64,000 nt of DNA from Echria macrotheca. Lineage: Eukaryota > Ascomycota > Sordariomycetes > Sordariales > Schizotheciaceae. How positions within the stretch are numbered: the stretch's first letter is position 1; every line of letters begins with the position of its first letter. Under the pieces are notes generated by a model. The model was not told the DNA's origin, did not search any database, and saw only the letters and a program-made list of their open reading frames with translations. The DNA is taken from contig MU839827.1 of the NCBI GenBank assembly GCA_030411725.1, positions 4,657,027 through 4,721,026 of the forward strand, read 5' to 3'. Both the position numbers and the translations under genes were made by a program. This document shows positions 42,846 through 53,663 of the stretch, piece by piece.

Positions 42846-43910
42846 TGAACACCGACGCGGTGTTTCTGAGAGGGCCAGGTAGTCCTACACGAGCCGACAA
42901 GTTAGAGGGTGAATAAGGGCTTGATGGGATATAGCACCTACTTGTATAGACGCAGTGGACGGACCCAACACTCCATGATCATGATCATTCCTCAAGTTGT
43001 TGCGAGGAGCCACGAGCAGCCGCTGACATCGGCGCGGCTAGCGGGACGAGTAGGGTCCAACAAATGCAGTAAACTCAGGTGTTGGAATCTCGAACACAGT
43101 CGACGAGCAAGCCGATATATTGTTGTGACTACCTGTGAATGTGTACCGTGTCGCTTCCTAGGCCTTCCGCCTAAATGTTGTGCGCCATATGTGATGTGTG
43201 GTGTTGAGATCGCGCGTTCCCAGTGCTCGGCGATATCCAGACTTGCAAACGAACTTAAACTCGCAGGGTCGGATACACAAACCACGCAACCGAGGAACAT
43301 GCGCCAAACCCACTGAGCTCGAATTGGAGAGCGAAACTGGAGACGGAAATGGCGTGGCATGGACCAGCAAAAGCACGAAATTTTCTTCCTCATGTCGCGA
43401 GCAAGCTTGCGAGCACAATGAAAAAAAAAAAGTAGAAGGCCGGTCAGACTTCCATCGACACCCACCCCGCCTGAGCGCCCGAAGGCAAGACCTCAAAATC
43501 GGGGTACAGATCATCGCCGCTCTCTATACAGTCAAAGCCCAAGGGCAATGGCCGCCACCTTTGCAGGCAGATCGAGAGCATATGGTTCTCACTGTTGGGC
43601 GCCGAGGATATTGTTCATCAACCCGGGTGGGATCTGTGGCTCCTTTAGGGAACACAAAAGAGGACGAATACTATAGAAATGATTCTATGAAGTATTGTCG
43701 ACATGAAGAAAAAAGAAGAAAAGAGGAGGAAAGGACGGGCAGGTGGCCGAGATTAAATACTCGAGCAGCATGGTCTGTGCACGATCGCAAATTTTCGATC
43801 GGTGGAGCCTGGCCAAAGAGCCCCACCAAGAGTTTTCGAGACGCGAGTCACGGTCCAGTGCAGCCGGTCCAAAGGCCGACATCATCTGTTCGTCAATTGC
43901 TGCCGAACAA
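42846..43910. other. Convergent intergenic region
   Basis: It holds the 3' flanks of the gelsolin-like gene (plus) and the nucleotidyltransferase (minus). A long plus-strand frame (43198-44016) runs into the antisense of the next gene and has no recognisable domain, so it is not called. A run of A residues lies at 43421-43430. Confidence 0.55.
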
Positions 43911-44996
43911 TCATTGGCAATACAGTTCCTGCTTCGTGATCCAGGCCCTCACTTCTGGAGTGACCATCTTGTCTAACCTCTCCCAGTCCCGAGCCTTTGC
44001 CGCCGTCCGGGCGTAGGTACTACTCACGACATCCTCTCCCTCCTTCCGTCCCTCGACCAGTTCGATCTTGCTTGCCCACTCCTGGGACCCGCCGACCCGA
44101 GTCAGTCCATCCCCGTGAAGAAGATTGTCGAGATAGGCCCGCTGCTCCGCGCTGGTTCCCCACTCGTCATCGGTCCGTAGCGTCGCGCGCAGTTTTGCCC
44201 GAGCAAAGAACGGACCCAACGCCTTTTGCATTGGGGTCTCACTTGGGCTGCTGCCGCTCTCGGACCGGACTTCTGCCTCGGCAGGTGGAGGGCCGTAATA
44301 TTTGGGATTGAAGATGCGTATCAGTGTGTCGTATCCTACGAGAATAACCTGTTCCGTTGGGCCACCCGTGCTCCCCACATTGTAGAAGTCTGCGGTGGCG
44401 ATGGCGGCGCTCTTTTCGTGGAAGTACGGCCGTGTCGATAACGCGATGTCAATTGCTGGTCCTTCAGCCGTGTATATTGCGTCCTCAGACGGCATTGCCG
44501 TTTGCTGGTCCTCAGCGACGCGCCGCTGGACATCTTTGGCAAAGGCCCACATCATCGCCAGTCGCTGATGGAAAGCTGCGGGCTTCGGGGCCTTGTCTGC
44601 ATTGTTTATAGCAAGAAGCAGCAGAAGCCGCAAGCTTCCCATCCCAAGACTACTTGCTCCTGATATATCGTGGATGGCGCTTGTGGCCATTCGCAGGTGG
44701 GCTCGTGTTGGAGGATTGAACGAGGAATCGAGGACGATAAGTGTTTTCGGCTTCGAACGCGGAGCAACCGGCGCCGGCAGATGAGCTTGCGCATTGTCGG
44801 ACGGGCTCCGGGACGCGGTTGGAGAGAGCGTACATATCACTTGAAACGGCGACTCGGAGTGTTGGAATGTCGTGATGGCTCGAGAGAAGAAGTCGACCAA
44901 CAACCGGGCCGAGCCGCCGCCGCCGCTTGTAAGGAGTGACTGGGCGCGCATCGATTGATCAACCACAGGCACCGCGGGAGTCTCAGACGAGGACAT
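43911..44996 (-). CDS. POF1-type nicotinamide-nucleotide adenylyltransferase-like protein
   Basis: This is a single frame of 361 codons. Residues about 83-103 read PKTLIVLDSSFNPPTRAHLR, the nucleotidyltransferase signature in which the family's (H/T)-x-G-H is T-R-A-H. Further family features are LRLLLLLAINNADK, FHQRLAMMWAFAKD, VILVGYDTLIRIFNPKYY and VVSSTYARTAA, the last being the nucleotide-binding S-S/T-x-x-R region. The product should transfer AMP to a mononucleotide. In yeast the related Pof1 is linked to filamentation and ER quality control. The first 80 residues are disordered. It is divergent from the SDR gene 630 bp away. Confidence 0.88.
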   Translation of the reverse strand: MSSSETPAVPVVDQSMRAQSLLTSGGGGSARLLVDFFSRAITTFQHSESPFQVICTLSPTASRSPSDNAQAHLPAPVAPRSKPKTLIVLDSSFNPPTRAHLRMATSAIHDISGASSLGMGSLRLLLLLAINNADKAPKPAAFHQRLAMMWAFAKDVQRRVAEDQQTAMPSEDAIYTAEGPAIDIALSTRPYFHEKSAAIATADFYNVGSTGGPTEQVILVGYDTLIRIFNPKYYGPPPAEAEVRSESGSSPSETPMQKALGPFFARAKLRATLRTDDEWGTSAEQRAYLDNLLHGDGLTRVGGSQEWASKIELVEGRKEGEDVVSSTYARTAAKARDWERLDKMVTPEVRAWITKQELYCQ

Positions 44997-45629
44997 TGCG
45001 GATTCTCATTGCGTCCAAGCTGGCAGCTCCCGTTGCGTGGAAGAGCTTGAAGCTCGAAGGCCGGAGCTCCAAACCGGGCGGCCGGGAAAGAGCAGGTGGG
45101 GGCGGGGCTCGAAGTAACCTGGGCCAAGCTCGGAGACAGGTTTCGGCGTCATCTTCAGGATCGACCAGAAGGACAGCCGCAGGCTATCTGTCCATTTTCA
45201 TAACGACCTCTGGCTTAGTGCGGTTTATTAAATTGTTCCCCTCACCGCAATTGAAGCAATCCGGATCAGGAAGCCACTCAAGGCAGAGCAGCAAGCCCGG
45301 AGATGGAGCTTGAGTTTAACTCCGAAGAGACCCTTGCTCTCGACTTGTAACTCCAGACCAGCGAGCGGTTTCCCCATGACTATGACACCAATCCAGACAT
45401 AACACAGCGTCAAGGACAAGCTAAAATGGCCTTTGAATGGCTGCCTGGACCTCGCGATATCGGAACAGGCGAGGGGCATCTGCCGGGAACTGCAGGTTAA
45501 ATCGTCTGGATGCTCATGGACAAAAGCATAAAGGTACAGACGGTCTCCCGTGCTTCTGAGCAAGGTGTCTTGGGTATACAGACACCAACCCCTCTTTTGA
45601 CTTTACCCAACTCGAAGAAACAAACAGAC
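44997..45629. other. Divergent promoter region
   Basis: This is the shared upstream region of the POF1-like gene (minus) and the SDR gene (plus). No gene or RNA is seen. Minor short frames only. Confidence 0.55.
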
Positions 45630-46626
45630 ATGTCGACGCTCGTCTGGCTCGTCACGGGCTGCACCTCTGGCGCCGGCCTGGGGCTGGTCAAGGCAATTGC
45701 TGCCCGGGGTGACAAGGTGATTGCCACGGGCCGCAATGCATCAACACGTCTGGCCGACCTCAAGTCGGACTCGATCGCCGTGGTAGACCTGGACATCACG
45801 CAGCCGCTCGACGAAATCAAGCAGATCGTGTCGGACGCCGTGGCCATCTTCGGCCGCATCGATGTGCTGGTCAACAATGCCGGCATGTCCCGCCTTTCAA
45901 CGCTCGAGGAAGCCAGCGAGGCGCTCCTGAAGAAGCTGTTCGAGGTCAACCTGTTCGGCGCAATCAAGGCCACCCAGGCCGTACTGCCTCACATGCGCGC
46001 CGCCAAGAAGGGCACAATCGTCTTCATCGGCGCAGGCCTGGGCTGGGTGTCACTGCCCTTCTTCAGTAACTACTCCGTGACCAAGGCCGCCCTGACCAGC
46101 CAGTCCCTCCAGCCCGGAACAGGGATAAAGAGGGGAATGAAACTGACAAGCCGCAGTGTTCGCCGAGGGCCTCAACAATGAAATCTCCCCGCAAGGCCTG
46201 CGCTCCATCATCTTCGAGCCGGGCGGCTTCGACTCGAACCTGGCCTCCTCGCGGGACAAGGATGATCCGTTCGCGCACATGCCCCAGGTCCCCGAGTACG
46301 GGGAGCTCTTCGCCAGGACGCTCGGCAGAGGCGCCGGGGTCCCGCCCAAGATGTCAGGCGACATCAACAAGTTGCCGGATGCTATTATTGATGTGATCAG
46401 GGGCGAGGGGCTGGCGAAGGGTCGACCGTTTCCCGTGCGCGTGGCGCTCGGTCCGGACTCGCTCGATGTCATCAGACAGAAGTGCAATGAGCAGCTGAGC
46501 CTGCTCGATGAGTGGGAAGATGTCTCCCTGAGTGTTATGGCCGAGGGCAAAAGAGAGACTTCACGCTGGTTGCTGGACGGCAGTTCCATCCTCAACAAGA
46601 GTGGACAGCCACCTACTAAGCTTTGA
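45630..46626 (+). CDS. Short-chain dehydrogenase/reductase
   Basis: Exon 1 is 45630-46098 and exon 2 is 46157-46626. The only split that keeps frame uses a GC donor (GCCAGT) with a CTGAC branch and GCAG acceptor, giving 312 aa. It has the classical SDR features: the cofactor loop VTGCTSGAGLGLVKAIAARG (TGxxxGxG), the acidic VDLDIT, NNAG in VLVNNAGMSRL, and active-site YSVTK. After the junction come MFAEGLNNEISPQGLRS and FEPGGFDSNL. TGRNAS after strand 2 suggests NADP preference. The start MSTLVWLVTG is preferred over an in-frame ATG 120 bp upstream because SDRs begin close to the cofactor loop. Substrate unknown. Confidence 0.85.
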
Positions 46627-47053
46627 CGAGCACTACTTTTCCGTTGAAATGCGACAGATAGGAGCAAACTAGGGTTTTCATCTAACTGCCTTGGTACATA
46701 CTCTCCTCCATAATATCTACCTTTACTATCATGTGAAATACAGGCCAGTCCGTCGTTCCATGCCACCTGGAACCCTGGCTCTACTAGGGGCGCCGATCGA
46801 AAGAAACAATTCCCTACCTTCCCAGACCGCATCCTTGATGAAAGAGAGGGGTATCATGCCAGAAGCCCATAAGAAAAGCTACTTCTCCATTTTTGTGTCA
46901 TTCATCCGCTCCAGGTACTCCCAACTCCTGTTGAACAGCAAACCAGTCGTTACCATCCGCCCGAGGTCAGTTGTAAGAACCAAATGCTGGAGCCGTGCCA
47001 TATATAATACCGTGCCCAAAAGGAAATATTGCGACTTTATCGCTGCCGGAGGA
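46627..47053. other. Convergent intergenic region
   Basis: It holds the 3' ends of the SDR gene (plus) and doc1 (minus). A plus-strand frame 46691-47611 continues antisense into doc1 and is treated as a shadow. Confidence 0.6.
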
Positions 47054-48274
47054 TCAGCGGATCTCAGGATCGCGCATGAAGTCGGGGTAATTCGGAAAGT
47101 TGGCGCCGCCAAAGTCGACAGAGTCGATCAGCTCCTGGAAGGGCTCGTCATCATCAGCAGTCGGAGACCAGAACTTAGCTTTGATCTCGCCCGTGGCTTT
47201 GTCGATATGTACTCCCATTTCGTGGATGGCTTCTCCGATGACTCCACCCGAGGCGCTCTCGTCGAGTGCAAAGATCTTGATGCCACGAATGTGTGTGTCC
47301 TTGCCGTTCTGGTGGTTCTCCTTGACGTGCATCTGGACGAGCCAGCAGCAGAGCGAGTGCCCATCGGGACCACCGCCGCAGTCGGCAATGGGAACATCCT
47401 GCCAGCCGACGGGATTGCTCAGGGGAACTTCGGCAAACTGGATGAGGTCATGGTTTCCTGTTCCGGCATAGAAGACAATGTGTGTTGGCGTGTACGACTC
47501 GTCCTGATTGTAGTCGACATAGAAGCGGATGGAGCGGATTTCGACGCGGCGGACAAAATGGATGGTGAGCAAGTGAGGTTGTGCACCATCGGACCTGGCA
47601 GGGTCAGCTGAGCGTCAACAAGAGCTGAAGGGGGAAGCTTACTGCCAATACTTGTCCAAATCATCGCTGAGAAGCTCGTCGACACCGTTGCCGGGCTTGT
47701 GGCTGCTGACACCGAAATGAGCCAGGTTGTTGATCTCCTTTAGGCCAGTAGCCGTGGGATCGAACGCCGGGGCCTGCATTGGCTCATCCGAGTCTATCTG
47801 CTCGTCGTGCTCCTCATCTTCCTGGACGTCGTCGAGGTCCTCATCCATGCCCTCGACAAGTAGCTCATCCTCGTCATCGTCATCAATATCGTCGTCCACC
47901 TCCTCGGGGAACATGGGGAACTCGTCCTCGCTGTCCGCATTCCCAAAAGCTACTCCTGTAACACGAGTAGGCTCGCTGTCACCAACATCCTGAGAGTTGG
48001 GGATTCCAGTTGAAGCTGAAGCGCCAGGGATTTGATGGTTAGTCCAGCCCAAGATCTCAGAAAAGTCGTAGATACCGCGCTGGATCCCCACAGCCGCGGC
48101 ATGCTTGTTCTCCTGGTCGTAGGTGATGGGAGCACGCTTGTACAAGAACCGACGATCTCCACTGAGGTCGCTGTTCGGGTCCAGCTCGCCAAGCGGCTTC
48201 CTGCCCTTGAGGTCGGGTGGGGTCGCCCGAGATCTAAGTCCTGATGCGACAAGGAGGCGAGGAAGTCCACTCAT
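47054..48274 (-). CDS. doc1: Anaphase-promoting complex subunit Apc10/Doc1
   Basis: Exon 1 is 48274-47643 and exon 2 is 47594-47054, giving 390 aa. The 48-bp intron 47642-47595 has a GTAAGC donor and GCCAG acceptor. The DOC domain starts TGLKEINNLAHFGVSSHKPG and crosses the junction in LDKYWQSDGAQPHLLTIHF. It continues VRRVEIRSIRFYVDYNQDES, DLIQFAEVPLSNPVGWQDVP and GKDTHIRGIKIFA. Doc1 recruits substrates with the APC/C coactivator for ubiquitination in mitosis. An N-terminal extension of roughly 180 residues precedes the domain. It contains a very acidic stretch (VDDDIDDDDEDELL, EDEEHDEQ), common in fungal Apc10. The ATG at 48274 was chosen because upstream sequence lacks coding character. 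Confidence 0.92.
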
Positions 48275-49236
48275 GATGTTTGACTCCAAAGCTTCGAAGA
48301 AAGAGGGGAGCAAAAAGGAAGGAATGTCGCATGTAAGAAGGGACTGTACAGGCGCTGAAAGAAACAAACGAGTGTATGCCTTTGGTAGGCGTGGTGTTGA
48401 AGGAAAGAAGACTGGGAAAGTGCGGGGCAAGTTCAACTCGCAGAAAGATCTGGTTGTTGTGGTGTGTGTGCAGATGTTAAATTCAGAAGAGGGAGAACCC
48501 ACGGCCGTGAGAGAAGCCAGACACGGAATAAACCACTGGGAAAGCCTGCTGAAAATAGCGGGTTTGTGTTGTTGGTTGAAGGTGGTGATGGTGTGGTGTG
48601 TGGTTTCAAGAAAACAAACGGCAGTCCTGACTTACAAGGTGGCATGGACGGGATGGGTGCCTGTGTGATGGGAGATGACCTCGAACGCTCTGATGCAAAG
48701 GCCGAACGAGCAGCATGGCGGGCAGCACTCAGGATGGAAGATCGCTGTAATCGTGACGAGCCCCCAGGGCCGGCTCGAGTGCGCCTGGGGGCTCGCTGGA
48801 TATTGGGAATGTCCGACATTGTCTGTCAACCCGGCGGTGGCACAATCGAGGCGACAAAGGTCGGGTTGTTAGGGGATGAAAAGGGAATGTTAACAATTTG
48901 AGGTCGCGTCACTTCTTTTGTCCTGTGCCCCGCCATCCACCGGGTAGCTCCCGGACAGGCGACCCTTGTCCGCCTCCAGCTTCCCCCACCCCGCTGAAAG
49001 ACAGGGCGCCACACCCCCGCCCGCAAACTGCCCCAGGCTTTGGGATCATTGGGCCCAGGGCATGTGACTGCGTGTGGGCGTCGCGTCTCGCAACGCGGTG
49101 TCTTGAGCGTCGCTGCAACTTCGTCCCATTTGGAGATCTGCGATCCTGCCTAAAATCCAGGCGCGTGCCGCCACGGACCAAAGCCGACACTGAAGAAAAC
49201 AGCATTCAGGACCTTGCATGGCCACCTGAAGTCAAT
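48275..49236. other. Divergent promoter region of doc1 and mre11
   Basis: Two cell-cycle/genome-maintenance genes point away from each other here. CG-rich segments lie at 48900-49150. No gene is supported. A plus-strand frame 48123-48668 is antisense to doc1 exon 1 and not called. Confidence 0.55.
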
Positions 49237-51530
49237 ATGCCGCAAAATTCCGGTAAGTATGCCGCCTTCTACGAGCTCGCGATTGACAGCGGTTCCGTTT
49301 GGTCGGAAGACTGACCAAGCGTAGAGGCCGACACGGTTCGGATCCTCGTCGCAACGGACAACCATGTCGGCTTCGAAGAGCGGGATCCCATCCGTAAAGA
49401 CGACAGCTGGCGGACCTTCGACGAAATCATGAGACTAGCGAAGACGCAGGATGTCGACATGGTGCTCTTGGCTGGCGATCTCTTCCACGAAAACAAACCC
49501 TCTCGCAAGTCCATGTACCAGGTGATGCGATCGCTCCGTCAAAACTGCCTTGGGATGAAGCCGTGTGAACTCGAGTTTTTGAGCGATGCTGGCGAAGTCT
49601 TCGATGGCACTGCGGACCACGTCAATTACGAGGATCCCGATATCAACATTTCCATCCCCGTCTTCTCCATACACGGAAATCATGATGACCCGAGCGGTGA
49701 CGGCCATTACTGCTCTCTCGATCTGCTGCAAATGGCCGGACTCGTCAACTACTTTGGACGGGTTCCAGAGGCAGACAACATCCATGTCAAGCCTGTCCTG
49801 CTGCGGAAAGGAAAGACTAAACTTGCCCTATATGGTCTGAGCAACGTCCGTGATGAGCGCATGCATCGCACTTTTCGAGACAACAAAGTCCGTTTCTACC
49901 GACCGAACCAGCAGAAGGCCGAGTTCTTCAATCTCTTGGCCCTTCATCAGAACCACCACGCCCACACGCCAACAAGCTACTTGCCAGAGAATATGCTTCC
50001 AGATTTTCTCGACCTGGTCATTTGGGGCCACGAGCACGAGTGTTTGATCGATCCCCAGAGGAACCAGGAGACGGGGTTTCACGTCATGCAGCCGGGATCT
50101 TCAGTCGCCACGTCGCTTGTCCCGGGCGAGGCCGTCACCAAGCATGTCGCCCTCCTCAAAATAACTGGCAGGAACTTTGAGGTCGACAAGATTCCCCTGA
50201 AGACGGTCCGCCCATTCATCACGCGCGAGATCTCTCTTGCGAGCGATAAGCGTTTCAAAGGCTTAGAGAAGAAGAAAGACAACCGACAGGACATCACCAA
50301 ACGACTCATGGCTATAGTTGACGAGATGATCGAGGAAGCCAACACGAAATGGCAATCCATCCATGCCGATGAGATGGATGAGGAAACCGAGCCGCCGTTA
50401 CCTCTCATCCGTCTGAAGGTTGAGTACACGGCCCCGGAGGGTTCCCAGTTTGAGGTAGAAAATCCGCAACGCTTCTCCAACCGGTTTGCTGGACGGGTCG
50501 CAAATCAAAACGATGTGGTCTACTTCTACCGAAAGAAATCCGGTGCCAAGAGTAAGTTTGCCTCGCAGGTTCATTTGATGCATAGCTCTAACAGCCGCCA
50601 GGAAAACCAAAGGATGCCAAAGATGTTGCCGCAGGTGTTATGGAATCTCTTGACGCTGCCGAAACGGTTGGGGTGGATGCTCTGGTGCAGGAGTTTTTTG
50701 CGCAGCAATCACTCAAGATCCTCCCTCAAGTACCATTCGGCGATGCTGTGAACCAGTACGTCACCAAGGATGATAAACAGGCGATCGAGATGTTCCTGGT
50801 GGACTCGCTGTCTACCCAAGTGAAGGAGCTCCTACAACTGAGTGACGATAAGGTTATGGATGGCCTGGATGCGCATATCGAGGATTTCAGAAAGGTCATG
50901 GAGAAGAGCTTTTTGACGGGCCAGCAGAGGCAGGCGCAACGGAGAAGGCGGATGAAGCCTAGACCGGAGGACTGGGACTCGGACAGAGACGGGGATTGGG
51001 CAGCGCAGCCCGACGTGATTGAAGAGCTGCCGCCTTCTCCGGAGCCCGCTAGCCGGAGGACTCAGCCGACTTCGGGGGTAACGTTTAGCGACGATGAGGA
51101 GATGTTTGTGGACGACGCTCCAGCCAAGGCACCAGCGAGAGCCACAACATCCAGAGCGACGAAAAGGGCTGCCCCCGCAAAGGCTGCTCCTGCGAAGAAG
51201 GCGCCGTCCGCAAAGAAGGCTGCGCCGGCAAAGAAGGCACCGGCTCGTGGGCGCAAAAAGGCGAATCCGTTTATCGACAGCGACGAGGAAGAGGATGTCA
51301 TCATGGAAGATGACGACGACGACGAGCCTGTGATAACACAGACATCGAGAAACCAGCCGGCTCGAGCTGGACGTGCAACGGCAACGGCAAGGACGAGACA
51401 GACGACGCTGAATTTCTCGCAAGCGTCGTCCGCGAAACGGTCACAGAGAGCCATCGAGATCAGCGATGACGAGATATCCGACGATGATGCTTTCGAATCG
51501 ATGCCCAGCACGAAGAACAAACGGCGTTGA
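49237..51530 (+). CDS. mre11: Double-strand break repair nuclease Mre11
   Basis: Three exons, 49237-49252 (16 nt, MPQNS plus one base), 49325-50551 and 50602-51530, give 723 aa. Donors are GTAAGT. The second intron has a TCTAAC branch. Phosphoesterase motifs are all present: ATDNHVGFEE, LLAGDLFHENKPSR, SIHGNHDDPSG, LALHQNHHAHTP and VIWGHEHE. A Mre11-type DNA-binding domain follows, with PLKTVRPFITREI and LIRLKVEYTAPEG. The C-terminus has Ala/Lys repeats (AKAAPAKKAPSAKKAAPAKK), acidic patches and TTLNFSQ, an arrangement typical of fungal Mre11. It is the nuclease core of the MRN complex in the nucleus. All predicted metal ligands are retained. Confidence 0.96.
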
Positions 51531-51965
51531 GCATACCGAGGCTCCTCGCGCCTGTTAGTCTATTTTGAGGCGGATTTCTGGCGGGGGGCGCAGAACAGAG
51601 GCCATCCGGGCACATGAAGCGAGATAGATACCTCGATACCTTAGTGTTGCCAACTTTAGACCACACTTAAGCAATCTAAGTTTTGTGGCACATGATCAGG
51701 CGGGCTCCCTTAAAAGCTGCAGAGCCTTTCCGTTTCTTGCCTTGTACTCCTACAAACATCCTCATCCGAACAGTCTTCAATCTGTGTGTGTTGCAATTCG
51801 CTGCCGAGGGCAACATCCAACTTCCAAGAGCCCTGTGGAGTCTACAGATCTGTCACGTGACACCGGTACCGAGGCGTTCGCGTCATGGACTCGCCGCATC
51901 TTTACCCCGACAAGACTTCTTCCAGACCAATCCTCCTTCCAAAGACTCGACGACGGCCCAACAAA
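51531..51965. other. Intergenic spacer
   Basis: It lies between mre11 and taf10, both on the plus strand. An in-frame upstream ATG at 51885 could lengthen Taf10 by 27 residues but is less likely. Nothing else is seen. Confidence 0.55.
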
Positions 51966-52639
51966 ATGGCTAGCAACGCACAACCAGAAAGCTCCGAGAA
52001 GACTTCTGCCGCTGGAGTAGCTGCCCCAAATGGCACCCAGACCGCGGGCGACGGCGCCGGAGCGCTGCACACGAACGCGCCAACCCCTCCAATTCCAGAA
52101 TCGCGGCTCCCGACTCGGAAGGATGCGTCGCTCAGAGAGTTCCTGAACAAGATGGACGACTATGCTCCTATTGTGAGTCTTATTTCGTCCATGTCTGTGC
52201 CTGATCATTCTGACAAGATTCCCACCCGCAGATCCCTGACGCCGTGACAAACTACTACATGACACGAGCTGGCCTCCCCCCACCCCCGCAGACCGACCAG
52301 CGCCTGGCACGCCTCCTCGCGCTTGCGACCCAAAAGTTTATCGCCGACATCGCCGCCGATGCCTACCAATACAGTCGGATCCGCGCGAGCAATACGAACG
52401 CCAACAACCCGATGGGCAGTCTGGGCGCCGCCGCGGGGTTTCCTATCCCAGGGCAGCCGGCCAACCAGCCTGGTAATAAGGATCAAGGGCGAGGCGGACC
52501 GTTGGGTATCCAGAGACCGGGATACGGAGGTGGCGGCCAGGGCGGAAGCCAGAATCGGACGGTGCTCACTATGGAGGATCTGGGCATGGCGGTCGGCGAG
52601 TTCGGTGTCAACGTCAAGCGGAGCGAGTTCTACCGCTAA
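51966..52639 (+). CDS. taf10: TFIID/SAGA subunit Taf10
   Basis: Exon 1 is 51966-52172 and exon 2 is 52232-52639, giving 204 aa. The intron has GTGAGT and CCCGCAG ends and lies in phase 0. The histone-fold core begins [20 protein letters not shown] and continues NYYMTRAGLPPPPQTDQRLA, then LLALATQKFIADIAADAYQY. LTMEDLGMAVGEFGVNVKR closes it. A Gly/Gln-rich insertion of about 55 residues sits between the second and third helices, as in other filamentous fungi. Taf10 is shared by TFIID and SAGA in RNA polymerase II transcription. The N-terminus is disordered. Confidence 0.93.
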
Positions 52640-53220
52640 GGGCTGCCGGGCATGCTGCGCTGGGATGGGTATCGATGCTGGTCTAATACCTACGGACGCG
52701 AGAAGACAGGACTAAGGTTACGAGTGTGGAGGGTGCTCGCAGCATGAGCTACAACAGACATTCGGCGCAGGTTAGGACAGCATCCATTTGGTTCACAGGT
52801 TGTACACGGATGGGGCTTGGGAAACACGGGCGCCGCGGCGTTTACGGTCAATACGGAGCATGGGCGTTGTACTCTTTAGATTTGCCGCCGTTGTTATTGG
52901 AAGTGCAATAGATCTCTGCCTGTCTTTTTGCGCCTTGCCTGCCCTTTCCCTGTAGATGCTCTCCATTCCGCAGCCACCTCATCCGGCTCTGTAGTTGACC
53001 AGTAAATTACGGCCGTCGTACAATACCATGCCACTCTTATCCTTCACTCCAGACATCCTCGCCAGGTAGCGATTCGTGTCCTCGGTCTATTGCACACCAT
53101 ATGTTACACATCAATACAACCGCCCACCAGCTGAGCGTCACCATGCCGTCATTCGATTGGGTCGACTCTTCTATTTCCTATTCCAGATAAAAGGTTTTCG
53201 AGTTCTGCATCCCAGAGCAG
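52640..53220. other. Convergent intergenic region
   Basis: It holds the 3' flanks of taf10 (plus) and the uS19m gene (minus). No supported coding or RNA feature. Confidence 0.6.
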
Positions 53221-53663
53221 TCAGCCATAAATCTGCTCGTTAAGCTCGAGCGGGCGGGGCCTGAACACGTACGGAGCGAACTCGCCGAGCTTATGGCCCA
53301 CCATCTCTTCGGTAATTGTCACCTCATGGTAGACATTCCCGTTGTGCACCTGGAACTTGAGGCCGACGAAGTTGGGGAGGATGGTAGCCGATCGCGCCTG
53401 CGTTCGGATCGGGACAATCTTGTCGCTCGCCTTGTGTCGCGCGATTGGGAGACTATCGAGGACAATCGTTAGGGGAGGCAGTCGGCCAGGGAAGGGTAGC
53501 GCCTTACGGAACAATATGTGGCCCTGGATAGTGTCAGTGAGATCCCGGGTTATTGCAAGCGCAAAATTCTGGAAAACAAGACGACTGTGACGGCGCATTG
53601 AGAAACCAGAGTAGGCGTACCTTTCCACACTGATCGCTTAAGCAGACATCTCGTAGGGTGCAT
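53221..53663 (-). CDS. rsm19: Mitochondrial ribosomal protein uS19m
   Basis: Three exons on the minus strand, 53663-53621 (43 nt), 53523-53508 (16 nt) and 53452-53221, give 96 aa. Joining them yields MHPTRCLLKRSVWKG, then PHIVPLPIARHKASDK, KIVPIRTQARSATILPNFVG and ITEEMVGHKLGEFAP, an unbroken uS19 protein. Introns are canonical: GTACGC...CCAG (97 bp) and GTAAGG...CTAACG...ATAG (55 bp). Without the 16-nt exon the conserved GPHIVPLPI strand is lost. uS19m sits in the head of the mitochondrial small subunit. The short N-terminus lacks an obvious long presequence, as in other fungal homologues. Confidence 0.92.

Noticed and set aside
43198..44016. 272-codon plus-strand frame
   Set aside because: Its 3' part is antisense to the POF1-like gene, and the remainder has no domain, signal or splice support.
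46691..47611. 306-codon plus-strand frame
   Set aside because: It runs antisense through doc1, whose DOC domain is unmistakable; composition is that of a mirror frame.
48123..48668. 181-codon plus-strand frame
   Set aside because: It starts antisense to doc1 exon 1 and extends into the promoter region without any domain.
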